DNA of 52,233 nucleotides from an uncultured Ellagibacter sp. (GTDB lineage Bacteria; Actinomycetota; Coriobacteriia; Coriobacteriales; Eggerthellaceae). Under the pieces are notes generated by a model, which made no database searches, had not been told where the DNA came from, and worked only from the letters and a program-made list of their open reading frames with translations. The position numbers and the translations under genes were made by a program. This document shows, piece after piece, positions 8,839 to 17,111 of this stretch. The DNA is taken from positions 1 to 52,233 of the forward strand of contig CAKUKU010000014.1 in assembly GCA_934663775.1 (NCBI GenBank), in the 5' to 3' direction. Every line of letters starts with the position of its first letter. Position 1 is the first letter of the stretch.

Positions 8839-9879
8839 ATGAGAAGCCGCCTTTCGATGGCATACGATGAAACGGGCCGCGCTTCAAGGTGCTGCATCGC
8901 GACGGCCCTGCTCGCGATCGCGCTTGTGGCGCTCGTCGCCGCGAACCTGTGCATCGGAAGCGTGCCCGTGCCCATCGACCACATCCCGGCGATTCTTTCA
9001 GGCAACGGAATCGACGTCATGGAAAGCCAGGTCATCTGGGAGATTCGCCTTCCCCGCATCCTGTGCGCCGCGCTCCTCGGCGGCGCACTCGCGCTTTCGG
9101 GCTTCCTTCTGCAGACGTTTTTCAACAACCCCATCGCCGATCCTTTCATCCTCGGCGTGTCATCGGGCGCGAAGCTCGTCGTGGCGCTCGTGATGATCGT
9201 GCTTCTCGGCGCGAACCAGGCTATGTCGTCGCCCGTCATGGTGGCGGCGGCTTTTCTGGGGTCACTCATCACGATCGGGTTCGTGCTTGTGATCGCGCGC
9301 CGCGTGAGCTCGATGGCCATGCTCATCGTGGCGGGCGTCATGGTGGGATACATCTGCTCGGCGGCGACGAACTTCCTCATCGCGTTCGCCGACGATCAAT
9401 CCATCGTGAACCTGCACAACTGGTCGCAGGGCAGTTTCTCGGGTTCGAGCTGGGACGATGCGGCGATCATCGCCGTCGTCGTGATCGCGGTGAGCGCGCT
9501 TGTGTTCGCGATCTCGAAGCCGCTTTCGGCCTTCCAGCTCGGCGAGGCCTACGCGCAAAGCGTCGGCGTGAACGTGGCGCGCTTCCGCGTGGTGCTCGTA
9601 CTTCTGGCGAGCATGCTCTCGGCCTGCGTGACCGCGTTCGCAGGCCCCGTGTCGTTTGTCGGCATCGCCGTTCCGCACCTGGTGAAGACGGCGATCAAGT
9701 CGTCGAGACCCATCCGCGTGATTCCCGCATGCTTCTTGGGCGGCGCCATCTTCTGCGTTGGGTGCGACCTCATCGCGCGCACGCTATTCTCTCCCGTCGA
9801 GCTCTCGATCAGCGCCGTCACGGCCATCTTCGGCGCGCCGGTGGTCATCGCGCTCATGCTGAAGAAGCGGGTGAGGTAG
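8839..9879 (+). CDS. FecCD/BtuC-family ABC transporter permease
   Basis: 346 residues of mostly hydrophobic sequence with about nine to ten membrane spans. Family motifs are LPRILCAALLGGALALSG, the NPIADPFILGVSSGA segment and GPVSFVGIAVPHLVK near the C-terminal third, which contacts the ATPase. The class forms the homodimeric channel of vitamin B12, haem and siderophore importers. It starts 5 nt after the binding protein, and its stop is immediately followed by the ATPase start, so stoichiometric expression through coupling is likely. Choice between corrinoid and other tetrapyrrole substrates rests only on the upstream riboswitch and cbiK. Confidence 0.93.
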   Translation: MRSRLSMAYDETGRASRCCIATALLAIALVALVAANLCIGSVPVPIDHIPAILSGNGIDVMESQVIWEIRLPRILCAALLGGALALSGFLLQTFFNNPIADPFILGVSSGAKLVVALVMIVLLGANQAMSSPVMVAAAFLGSLITIGFVLVIARRVSSMAMLIVAGVMVGYICSAATNFLIAFADDQSIVNLHNWSQGSFSGSSWDDAAIIAVVVIAVSALVFAISKPLSAFQLGEAYAQSVGVNVARFRVVLVLLASMLSACVTAFAGPVSFVGIAVPHLVKTAIKSSRPIRVIPACFLGGAIFCVGCDLIARTLFSPVELSISAVTAIFGAPVVIALMLKKRVR

Positions 9880-11046
9880 ATGGAAGGTCGCGAAATGCGC
9901 GGCGGGGCCGGGGGGCATCCCGCGCGCACAGCCGTACCGCGGAGCGATAAACCCATCTTCCGCATCAGCGAGCTTGCGGTGGGATACGACAAGAAGACCG
10001 TGGTCGAAGACGTCGACTTGGAGGTTCGCGCGGGCGATGTCGTGGCGCTCATCGGACCGAACGGGTCGGGGAAGTCAACCATACTCAAAACCATCACGCG
10101 CCATCTGACGCCCCTTGGTGGCACCGTCGAGCTCGACGGGCGCGACGTTTCTGCGTGGAAGATGGCGGAACTCGCGCAAAACCTCGCCGTCATGCTGACC
10201 GACCGCCCGCAAACCGAGCTTCTCACCTGCCGCGACATCGTCGAGGCGGGGCGACACCCCTACACCGGGCGCCTAGGCGTGCTCTCGGGCGACGACCACG
10301 AGCGCGTGCGCGCCGCCATGCGAACCGCTCACGTGGAAGAACTCGCTGAACGCGATTTCATGCGCGTGAGCGACGGGCAGCGCCAGCGCGTCATGCTCGC
10401 ACGCGCGATCGCTCAGGACCCTCGCGTTCTTGTGCTCGATGAGCCCACGTCGTATCTCGACATCCGCTACCAAATCGACCTGCTGCGAATACTTCGACAC
10501 CTTGCAAAATCGAGGGACACGGCAATCATCATGTCCATCCACGAACTCGAGCTCGCGCAGAAAAGCGCCGACAAGGTAATCTGCGTGAAGGACGGGCGCA
10601 TCTTTCACGCCGGCACGCCGGAGGATGTGTTCACGCGCGAGGCGATCGGCGAGCTGTACGACCTCGAGCACGGCGCGTTCAACGAGCGCTTCGGCAGCGT
10701 GGAAATCGGACGGCCGCATGGCGAGCCACACACGTTCGTCATCGCGGGCGGCGGCACGGGATCGGCGACGTTTCGCCAGCTCGTGCGCGAGGGCGAGGCA
10801 TTCTTCGCAGGCGTGCTCCACGAGGGCGACGTCGACTGCGAGCTCGCGCGCGACCTGGCTGCGGACGTCGTCGTCGAGGACGCCTTCGAGGCCATCGGCG
10901 ACGATCGCATCCGCGAGGCGGAGAGGCTTCTCGCCCGGTGCTCGCGCCTCATCGTCTGTCCCCCGTCGTTCGGCACCTCAAACGCCCGCAACGCCGACCT
11001 CATCGAATTCGCGCGGCAGCGGGGAATCAACGTGGTAAAGCTTTAG
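9880..11046 (+). CDS. ABC transporter ATP-binding protein (BtuD/FepC type) with C-terminal extra domain
   Basis: 388 residues. Residues about 30-265 are a canonical nucleotide-binding domain: Walker A GPNGSGKST, an ABC signature replaced by RVSDGQRQR, Walker B VLVLDEP and the H-loop SIHE. About 120 further residues form a second domain beginning FVIAGGGTGSATFRQLV and containing a C-terminal CPPSFGTSNARN segment; similar tails occur on some Gram-positive BtuD-like ATPases. The tail has no nucleotide-binding P-loop that I can see and may sense ligand or regulate transport. The gene abuts the permease stop exactly. It is the last gene of the operon, before a perfect 14-bp stem-loop. Confidence 0.92.
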   Translation: MEGREMRGGAGGHPARTAVPRSDKPIFRISELAVGYDKKTVVEDVDLEVRAGDVVALIGPNGSGKSTILKTITRHLTPLGGTVELDGRDVSAWKMAELAQNLAVMLTDRPQTELLTCRDIVEAGRHPYTGRLGVLSGDDHERVRAAMRTAHVEELAERDFMRVSDGQRQRVMLARAIAQDPRVLVLDEPTSYLDIRYQIDLLRILRHLAKSRDTAIIMSIHELELAQKSADKVICVKDGRIFHAGTPEDVFTREAIGELYDLEHGAFNERFGSVEIGRPHGEPHTFVIAGGGTGSATFRQLVREGEAFFAGVLHEGDVDCELARDLAADVVVEDAFEAIGDDRIREAERLLARCSRLIVCPPSFGTSNARNADLIEFARQRGINVVKL

Positions 11047-11049
11047 GAA

Positions 11050-11085
11050 GCGAATTGCTTGCGATACCGCCCGCAAGCAATTCGC
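11050..11085. terminator. Perfect 14-bp stem-loop between convergent transcripts
   Basis: GCGAATTGCTTGCG at 11050-11063 pairs perfectly with 11072-11085 across an 8-nt loop. It lies 4 nt after the ATPase stop and 10 nt from the end of the convergent Nudix gene. There is no T-run on either side, so it may end both transcripts or protect their 3' ends. Confidence 0.55.
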
Positions 11086-11095
11086 TGCTTGCCCG

Positions 11096-11599
11096 CTAGC
11101 ACTCGAAGAGCGCCGCTGCGTCTCCCTTGGCGCATCGCGCCTGGTACTCGCGCACGATGGCGAGCCGCTCGACCGTCGACGGCGCGAGAGGCTCGGGAAG
11201 CTCGTCAGGCGAAAACCACCCGACCGCCGTGCTCTCGTCGTCGGCGACGAAAGGGGCCGCGGCGTGCGAATCAGGCTTGCAGATGAAGAGAACGTCCATG
11301 TAGCGGCACTGGTCTCCATTCGCGTATTTCACCAGGTAGTTCGACGATTTCACGCTCGCAATCGCCTGCGGGAGGACGCGTACGCCCGTCTCCTCGCCCA
11401 CCTCGCGCACGCATGCCCGGGCAGGCTCCTCCCCCGGTTCCACGATGCCGTAGACTAACGCCCACTCGCCCGTGTCGCTGCGACGGCCAAGCAGGATGCG
11501 CCCCTCGCCGTCTTCCACGAAGGCCGTGATTCCCGTGAGCCACAGCGGGTCGTGGCCGATTTTCTCGCGCAGCTTCAGGATGAAATCGGGCGTCGCCAT
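11096..11599 (-). CDS. Nudix hydrolase
   Basis: 167 residues. The Nudix box is intact: GIVEPGEEPARACVREVGEE followed by TGV, fitting GX5EX7REVXEEXGX. A zinc ribbon is absent, so it is not NudC/NADH pyrophosphatase in the full sense, although the flanking pattern (DPLWLTGITAFVEDGEGRILLGRRSDTG split by the strand turn) resembles generic NUDIX proteins that clean up oxidised nucleotides or other nucleoside diphosphate derivatives. The substrate cannot be read from sequence. The start ATG at 11599 lies 10 nt downstream of the HelD-like gene's stop on the same strand, so the two are probably co-transcribed. Confidence 0.9.
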   Translation of the reverse strand: MATPDFILKLREKIGHDPLWLTGITAFVEDGEGRILLGRRSDTGEWALVYGIVEPGEEPARACVREVGEETGVRVLPQAIASVKSSNYLVKYANGDQCRYMDVLFICKPDSHAAAPFVADDESTAVGWFSPDELPEPLAPSTVERLAIVREYQARCAKGDAAALFEC

Positions 11600-11608
11600 G
11601 GCAGGCCC

Positions 11609-13888
11609 CTAACGAAGAAGCGGCGTGAGCTCGCCGAGCGCGAACACGTCGAGTTCACGCGTCGCGCGCGAGATGGTGGTGTAGAGGCGGTTTTTCGCGA
11701 TGCGGTCGCCCGCAGGGAACAGCCCCGCGCTCGCGTTCGGGATGATGACGTGGTCGAACTCGAGCCCCTTCGCGAGCGGCAGCGTGAGCAGCACGGTGCC
11801 CGATCGCGGCAGCGCCCCCGTCTCGCCGACTAGCGCGGGCGCGTCGTCCCCGAGCGCCTTTTCAAGCTTTACGGCCTCGTGTTTCCACGGCACGATGACG
11901 GCGGTCAAGCCCTCGCCGCCCTCGTTCGCAGCGCGGATGGCCCGGCGCAGAGCATCTGCCCACGCCGCCTCGTCCTCGCATACTTCGATGCGGGGCGCCG
12001 AGCTCTCGCGCTGGACCGAGGACACCTCCATGCGCTCGCTTTCGGGCAGAAGGCGAGCGAACAGGTCGGTGATGCTCGGGGTGGAGCGGTAGCTCGTCAT
12101 GAGATGGCATTCGTCAACCGCGCCGCGCAAGCGCTCGAACGTGTTTTTGACCTGCGTAAACGTGAGTCCGCCTTCACGAATCGCCTGGTTCTCGTCACCG
12201 AGCAGCATGAAGTGCGCGCGCGGGAAGAAACGCGCGAGGACCGCGAGTTGCGGAATCGTGTAGTCCTGCACCTCGTCGATCATGACGTAGCGCGCGTCGG
12301 GGTTCGAAAGCCCCGTGCACGCGATTTTCAAGTACAACCACGCCGCCGGCTTAAGGCTCTCCTCGCCGAGCAGACGGCGCCCCAGGTTGTCGACATGAAG
12401 CCACTCGTCGCGCGCGATCATCCCGTAGGCGATTTCGAATCGCCCGCGGACCAGCTTCAACGCGGCGCGGCGCACCTCCTTGTCGTCGTCGATGTTCACC
12501 GGTTCGCCAAACGCCGCGAGCTGCTCGTCGTGCGTGAGCGAGACAACTTCGTCGAACATCTCGTCGCTTGAGGCCATCGAGGTGAGCTTGGAGTCAAGGC
12601 GGCGCGTGAGCTCCTCGCGCATGAGGTTCGAAAGGCGCGCGCCCGGCTCGATGCGCGGCCACTTCGCGCGCACTTGCGCCACCTGCGCCTGCGTGATCAG
12701 CTTCACATGCCCCACGCGGATGTCGCTGAAATCGCCCTGCACATAGTCGAAGCCATCACGCGCGAGCGCCTCGTCGATGCGCCAAAGCTCATCTTCGTCG
12801 ACGGTCCCCTTCCCGAACCCCTGCCCCTGCGGCAAGAGCGTGCGCGCGAACTCCGCGAGAGTGAGGGTCTCCGGGTTGCGCTCGCCCATGTCGGGCAGCA
12901 CGTTTGCGATGTAGTGGCGAAACACCGGGTTCGGGGTGATGAGGAACACGTCCTCGGGGCGCAAGTTCTCGCGATGCTGGTAGAACAGATACGCGATGCG
13001 CTGGAGCAGCACCGATGTTTTGCCCGAGCCCGCGATGCCCGCCACAAGAAGCACGGGGCAGTCCTCATGGCGAATGACGGCGTTTTGCTCCTTTTGGATG
13101 GTCGCGGTGATCGCCTGCATCTGGGATGTGCGCTGCTTGGACAGCGACGCGAGCAGAAGCGAATCCTGGATGGCGACGTTGGTGTCGAAGTACGCGCGCA
13201 GCGTGTCGCGCTCGATGTCGAACTGGCGGCGCAGCGTGAGGTCGACGCCGATGTCGCGGCCGTTCGCGCGGTAGTGCGTAGGGCCCATGTCCTGATTGTA
13301 GTACACCTCGGCCACCGGCGAGCGCCAATCGACCACAAGGCGCCGGCAGCTCTCGTCGGAGACGCCCGCGGCCCCGATATAGAGCTCCTTCGGCGCCGCG
13401 CCGCGCTTGAAGTCGAGGACGATCTTCGCGAAGTACGGCTGGTTCAGCAAAAGCCCGATGTTGGAGAGCTTCTCGGCGGCGGCGTCCTGAGTTTGGTTGT
13501 ACGAGTCGATGACGCTGTTCACAGTCGCGAAGTCCGCGTAGGTCTCGAAGGCCTCGGTGTCGCTGCCGTAATTCTGCTTGATTTCCTCGACCATCTGCTT
13601 CTTCGTGGCCGCGGCGGCGTCCTCGTTCTTGCGCATCTTAGCGGCAAGCGCGCCAGCCATCGACTGAAGCTCGGCATATACCTCGCTTAAGTGCTGCTGC
13701 TCCTGACTGTACACGGGATCGTTCGCGTAATCGGCGACGTCCTCCGAGCTTTCGGGTGCAGGTTGCGGGTTGTTGGGCGAAGGCTTCGGGTTGCCGCATG
13801 CGGGTTGCGCGTCGCCGCGCACGGATTCCGGGTTGCTCGATGCGGGCTGCGCCGACTGCGCGGCGTTGATCGCTTGTTCGTCTGACAT
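11609..13888 (-). CDS. HelD-like superfamily 1 helicase/ATPase
   Basis: 759 residues of the UvrD/HelD class. A Pro/Asn-rich low-complexity N-terminus (about 15-50, built of degenerate NP-containing repeats) leads to a long helical segment (60-180), as in HelD arms that enter RNA polymerase. The motor has Walker A GIAGSGKTS (about 286-294), Walker B VMIDEVQDYT, QAIREGG, SYRST, and a C-terminal KGLEFDHVIIPN plus TTISRATREL. HelD proteins release stalled or nucleic-acid-bound RNA polymerase. Assignment rests on domain order; it is not a RecB/UvrD repair enzyme by length or N-terminus. It stands upstream of the Nudix gene. Confidence 0.88.
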   Translation of the reverse strand: MSDEQAINAAQSAQPASSNPESVRGDAQPACGNPKPSPNNPQPAPESSEDVADYANDPVYSQEQQHLSEVYAELQSMAGALAAKMRKNEDAAAATKKQMVEEIKQNYGSDTEAFETYADFATVNSVIDSYNQTQDAAAEKLSNIGLLLNQPYFAKIVLDFKRGAAPKELYIGAAGVSDESCRRLVVDWRSPVAEVYYNQDMGPTHYRANGRDIGVDLTLRRQFDIERDTLRAYFDTNVAIQDSLLLASLSKQRTSQMQAITATIQKEQNAVIRHEDCPVLLVAGIAGSGKTSVLLQRIAYLFYQHRENLRPEDVFLITPNPVFRHYIANVLPDMGERNPETLTLAEFARTLLPQGQGFGKGTVDEDELWRIDEALARDGFDYVQGDFSDIRVGHVKLITQAQVAQVRAKWPRIEPGARLSNLMREELTRRLDSKLTSMASSDEMFDEVVSLTHDEQLAAFGEPVNIDDDKEVRRAALKLVRGRFEIAYGMIARDEWLHVDNLGRRLLGEESLKPAAWLYLKIACTGLSNPDARYVMIDEVQDYTIPQLAVLARFFPRAHFMLLGDENQAIREGGLTFTQVKNTFERLRGAVDECHLMTSYRSTPSITDLFARLLPESERMEVSSVQRESSAPRIEVCEDEAAWADALRRAIRAANEGGEGLTAVIVPWKHEAVKLEKALGDDAPALVGETGALPRSGTVLLTLPLAKGLEFDHVIIPNASAGLFPAGDRIAKNRLYTTISRATRELDVFALGELTPLLR

Positions 13889-14204
13889 GCGTCGCTCTCC
13901 TTGACTGAAATATCGGACGAACTATTGTAGACCATTCTCCGAGCGAAAGCGCGAAAGCGTGCCGAAACAGATGCTTCCCAGCATCCATTTGCCTCGCATA
14001 TTGCATCCGCGTTTCGAGAACAGCCGAGAGCAACGAAGCCCACGTTGCCCCATGGGGAGGTGTTGGCCGGTGCGCTGTCCCCTCGCGCGGTTCGGGTGGC
14101 AGAAGAGCTGCAAAGCCCATCGAGGCACCGCAGCCAAAACGCCCCCGAAAAGCGACAGCGCCTTGCCATGTCGCCAAGGCACCGCACGTTCCTCCCGCAA
14201 CCCC
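13889..14204. other. Intergenic stretch, no gene seen
   Basis: About 316 nt between the thrH-like gene and the start of the HelD-like gene. It contains short open frames in several phases but none with a ribosome-binding site or a recognisable product. The promoter of the HelD-like gene should lie close to 13900-13930, where the sequence turns AT-richer. Confidence 0.5.
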
Positions 14205-14804
14205 CTACAGCACGCCCTCGATCGCCGCGAGCAACTCGTCGTATTCTTCCAGAGTGGGCACATCGGGGTTTTCAGCCTTGATCGCAGGGGCGCTCTTGAA
14301 CAGCCACCCCGCCTTGCTCGCGCGAATCATGCCCAAATCGTTGTACGAGTCGCCCGCGGCGATGGTCTCGATGCCGCAGCCCTGAAGCGCGCGCACCGTC
14401 GTGAGCTTTGTCTGGTCGCAGCGCATCTTGTAGCCGGTGATGGCGCCGCCCTCGCCCACCTCAAGCGAGTTGCAGAAGATGGTGGGCCAGCCGAGTTTGC
14501 GCATCAGCGGCTGCGCGAACTGTTCGAAGGTGTCGGAGATAATGATGACCTGCGTCTTCTCGCGCAGCGCGTCGAGGAACTCCCGCGCGCCGGGCATCGG
14601 ATCGATCGTCGCGATGACGTCCTGGATCTCGGCCAGCCCAAGCCCATGCTCGCGCAAGATGTCCAGGCGATACGCCATCAGCTTGTCGTAGTCGGGCTCG
14701 TCTCGCGTCGTACGCTCAAGCTCGGGGATGCCACTCGCCTTCGCGAACGCAATCCAAATCTCGGGGACGAGCACGCCTTCCAAATCCAAGCAAACCACGT
14801 TCAT
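14205..14804 (-). CDS. thrH: ThrH-type phosphoserine phosphatase / homoserine phosphotransferase
   Basis: 199 residues of the HAD superfamily. The nucleophile motif is CLDLEGVLVPE (D-x-E rather than the common D-x-D, as in ThrH), followed by PMPGAREFLD, the Ser motif IIISDTFEQF, a lysine in the K/T region, and GDSYNDLGMI as the acidic motif. ThrH removes phosphate from phosphoserine and can pass it to homoserine, bypassing ThrB. A GGAAAGGA-like site precedes the ATG at 14804. It stands alone between two gene-poor gaps, so a monocistronic transcript is likely. Confidence 0.88.
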   Translation of the reverse strand: MNVVCLDLEGVLVPEIWIAFAKASGIPELERTTRDEPDYDKLMAYRLDILREHGLGLAEIQDVIATIDPMPGAREFLDALREKTQVIIISDTFEQFAQPLMRKLGWPTIFCNSLEVGEGGAITGYKMRCDQTKLTTVRALQGCGIETIAAGDSYNDLGMIRASKAGWLFKSAPAIKAENPDVPTLEEYDELLAAIEGVL

Positions 14805-14906
14805 AGGACATCCTTTCCTTATGCAGGCTCAAGGCGTTGGAGGATTCCAGCGCAACGGAAGTTAGAGTCCGCAGCACGCAACGTCGCGAGCTGGGCGGGC
14901 ACTGCC

Positions 14907-15884
14907 CTATGATAGCCTATCGAAAACGTCGGCATTCAAACAATCGGCTGGACGGCGCCCGCATACGACGTCGATGGCGCTTTGCATCGTTCGCTCGCGA
15001 AGCTCCCGACCCGATTCCTCCGACCAATACGCCGCATGCGAGGTGAGCACTGTATGCGGCGCACGCATGATCGGGTGGCTGAAATCGATCGGCTCGTCTT
15101 CGAACACGTCGATCCCCGCGCCCCAAAGCCTTCCCTCCTCGAGTGCTTGGGCGAGTGCAATCGTGTCGATTACCGCACCGCGCGCCGTGTTCACGACGAC
15201 AGCACCCGGCTTCATGGTCGCAATCCGCTCGGCAGACAGCAAATGGTGGGTTTCGGGCGTGAGAGCCGTATGGAAACTCACCACATCGCACGTGCGCAAG
15301 AGCTCATCAAGCGAGAGGATGTCGTAACCTTCGGGGGTACGGCGTCCAGGCACGAGCGAGCGCGACTGGCACACCACGCGAAATCCGAGTCCCGCCGCCT
15401 TGCGCGCCGTGGCGCGGCCGATCTCGCCCATTCCCACCACGCCGAACGTGCGCCCGCGCACCTGTCCGAGCGGCCGGCGGCGCGCGTAGTCCCACTTCCC
15501 CGCGCGCATGTCGGCGTCGATCTCGTTCATGCGGCGAAGCACGCACAGCGCGAGCGCGATGGCGTGATCGCTGACGACCTCGGTGCCGTATCCAGGCGCC
15601 GTGCAGATGGCGACCTTGTGATCGGTCGCGGCGGGAAGGTCGATCGAGTCGTAGCCCACACCCGTGCGGGAAACCACCTTCAAGCGGGGGGCGAGCGCCT
15701 CAAACACGCGCCGCGGGAAATTCGCGTAGGAAGTGACGACGCCATCGGCGTCGGCGGCGTTTCTGATGACCGCGTCGGCGTCGCGCTCGTGGAACACCGC
15801 GATTTCGACGCCCGCCTCGCGCGCCATGCGCTCCTCGAAGTCGGAGTTCTCGAAATCGTTGTCGACCACTACGATCTTGGGCAT
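14907..15884 (-). CDS. D-isomer-specific 2-hydroxyacid dehydrogenase (CtBP-like subgroup)
   Basis: 325 residues. The NAD-binding Rossmann motif is GVVGMGEIGRATARKA. The catalytic triad is visible as Arg in VVNTARGAVID, Glu in DVFEDEPI and His in LTSHAAYWSEES. The N-terminus (DNDFENSDFEERMA) resembles the C-terminal-binding-protein-like subgroup of the family, as do the SRTGVGYDSID and SHAAYWSEES blocks. It reduces a 2-keto acid or oxidises a D-hydroxyacid; the substrate cannot be predicted. It lies about 100 nt upstream of thrH on the same strand. A link to serine metabolism (3-phosphoglycerate dehydrogenase activity) is possible but not shown. Confidence 0.9.
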   Translation of the reverse strand: MPKIVVVDNDFENSDFEERMAREAGVEIAVFHERDADAVIRNAADADGVVTSYANFPRRVFEALAPRLKVVSRTGVGYDSIDLPAATDHKVAICTAPGYGTEVVSDHAIALALCVLRRMNEIDADMRAGKWDYARRRPLGQVRGRTFGVVGMGEIGRATARKAAGLGFRVVCQSRSLVPGRRTPEGYDILSLDELLRTCDVVSFHTALTPETHHLLSAERIATMKPGAVVVNTARGAVIDTIALAQALEEGRLWGAGIDVFEDEPIDFSHPIMRAPHTVLTSHAAYWSEESGRELRERTMQSAIDVVCGRRPADCLNADVFDRLS

Positions 15885-16125
15885 ACCCGCCGCCTTTCTC
15901 TTCGCTTATCGGGTCGATTGTAGAGCAAACAGGCGAGTTGGTGGTCAATTGAGCGAGTTGTGCGCTCCTCTAAATCGCTCCGCAATCGCACGGAAAATTT
16001 GCGACCAGGCATTTTGCTCTCGCAGCAGCCCCGACCTTCCCTTCGAAGAACGAAAAATCGCCATTATCGCATCCCCGAGTGTCGCACAACTCGTTCTTTT
16101 GACCATCAACCAAGGGTCTCGCTCC
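15885..16125. other. Intergenic stretch, no gene seen
   Basis: 241 nt between the dehydrogenase start and the end of the methyltransferase, slightly AT-richer than the flanks. No convincing terminator or coding frame. It presumably holds the dehydrogenase promoter. Confidence 0.4.
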
Positions 16126-17016
16126 TCAGAGGCGGCGAAACACGAGGTAGCTGTTCATCGAACCCGTTCGGCCGTCCGCTTCGAACCGCGCAACAAGGCT
16201 TGCCCTGCCATCAACGGTGCGAGCGAGATCGGCCACCTCCTCATCCGAGAAGGTGTGGCAGTATCGGTACGCATGCGGCCTATTCTGCCAACCGATCAGG
16301 CGGTCGCCCTCGTCAAGCGCAAGCAACCCATACTCCGCCTGAGCCCTCGCCGTCGTCTCCACCGCCTTTGCAGCAAGATCGGGGCTCTTCGCGAACTGCC
16401 AAAGTGACACTGCCACATACCCGCCGGGGCGCACGCTCGCGACAAGCGCCCGCAGCAGAGCCGCCCGGGAATCGGCGCCGGGAATGTGATGGAAGAACCC
16501 GAAGCACACCGCCATATCAACGGGCGGCGCCGTAAGCGCATGCTCGATTGTGCCATCTATCAGCGATTTAGCGATATCGAGCTTCTGGAAAACCACGTTG
16601 CCGGCGTCACCTGCAAGCCCCTCGCGCGCTAGCTGCTCGCAGTTGTCCACCGCGAAGCAGGCTATCGCCGCATCTGGCAACGCATCCTGCAGAAAGCGAA
16701 GGAAACGCCCGTTGCCGCACGCCACATCGAGCACCCGAAGCGGCTCGCCGGGAAGCTGGTCGATGGCGGAAGGGGCGTCTTCGGTAGGCGCGCCCTCGGG
16801 ACGGCCGCTTTCGGGTCGCGAACCTCCGGGAGACGCGCCCCCGGGACGACCCCCCGCACTCGCGTCCGACGGCAACCCAACGCCAAGCCCCATCTCGTCA
16901 AGACAGCGTCGCCAGCCCGCCCACGAGGCATGACGAGTCGACGAGAACGACGAGGCGTTTTCGCGATAGAAGGACGAGGTTATGTCGCGCAATTTTCGAG
17001 CGGTCTCAACATTCAT
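16126..17016 (-). CDS. Trm9/ALKBH8-like SAM-dependent tRNA methyltransferase
   Basis: 296 residues from the ATG at 17016 (MNVETARKLRD); the frame is open further upstream but that lacks support. The SAM motif is RVLDVACGNGRFLRFL, followed by FGFFHHIPGADSR and RPGGYVAVSLW. Features recalling yeast Trm9 are an N-terminal YRENASSFSSTRHASW segment (Trm9 has FSQTRYKPW), the HHI/HHW motif after strand four, and a C-terminal YRYCHTFSDEEV block (Trm9: YRYYHLYREGEL). Trm9 methylates cm5U34 to mcm5U34 in tRNA. A Pro/Gly/Ser-rich insertion of about 50 residues lies before the SAM motif. It is divergently paired with elp3, whose product makes cm5U34, which supports the functional guess. Substrate is inferred. 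Confidence 0.78.
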   Translation of the reverse strand: MNVETARKLRDITSSFYRENASSFSSTRHASWAGWRRCLDEMGLGVGLPSDASAGGRPGGASPGGSRPESGRPEGAPTEDAPSAIDQLPGEPLRVLDVACGNGRFLRFLQDALPDAAIACFAVDNCEQLAREGLAGDAGNVVFQKLDIAKSLIDGTIEHALTAPPVDMAVCFGFFHHIPGADSRAALLRALVASVRPGGYVAVSLWQFAKSPDLAAKAVETTARAQAEYGLLALDEGDRLIGWQNRPHAYRYCHTFSDEEVADLARTVDGRASLVARFEADGRTGSMNSYLVFRRL

Positions 17017-17111
17017 AGGGCATCCCGTGCATTGTATCGCTTCGCGCCTCGACGCGCCGCCCGCAGCGAGCCGACGTTCCGCCAACGCACGTCGGGGCCG
17101 CATAGCGTACA

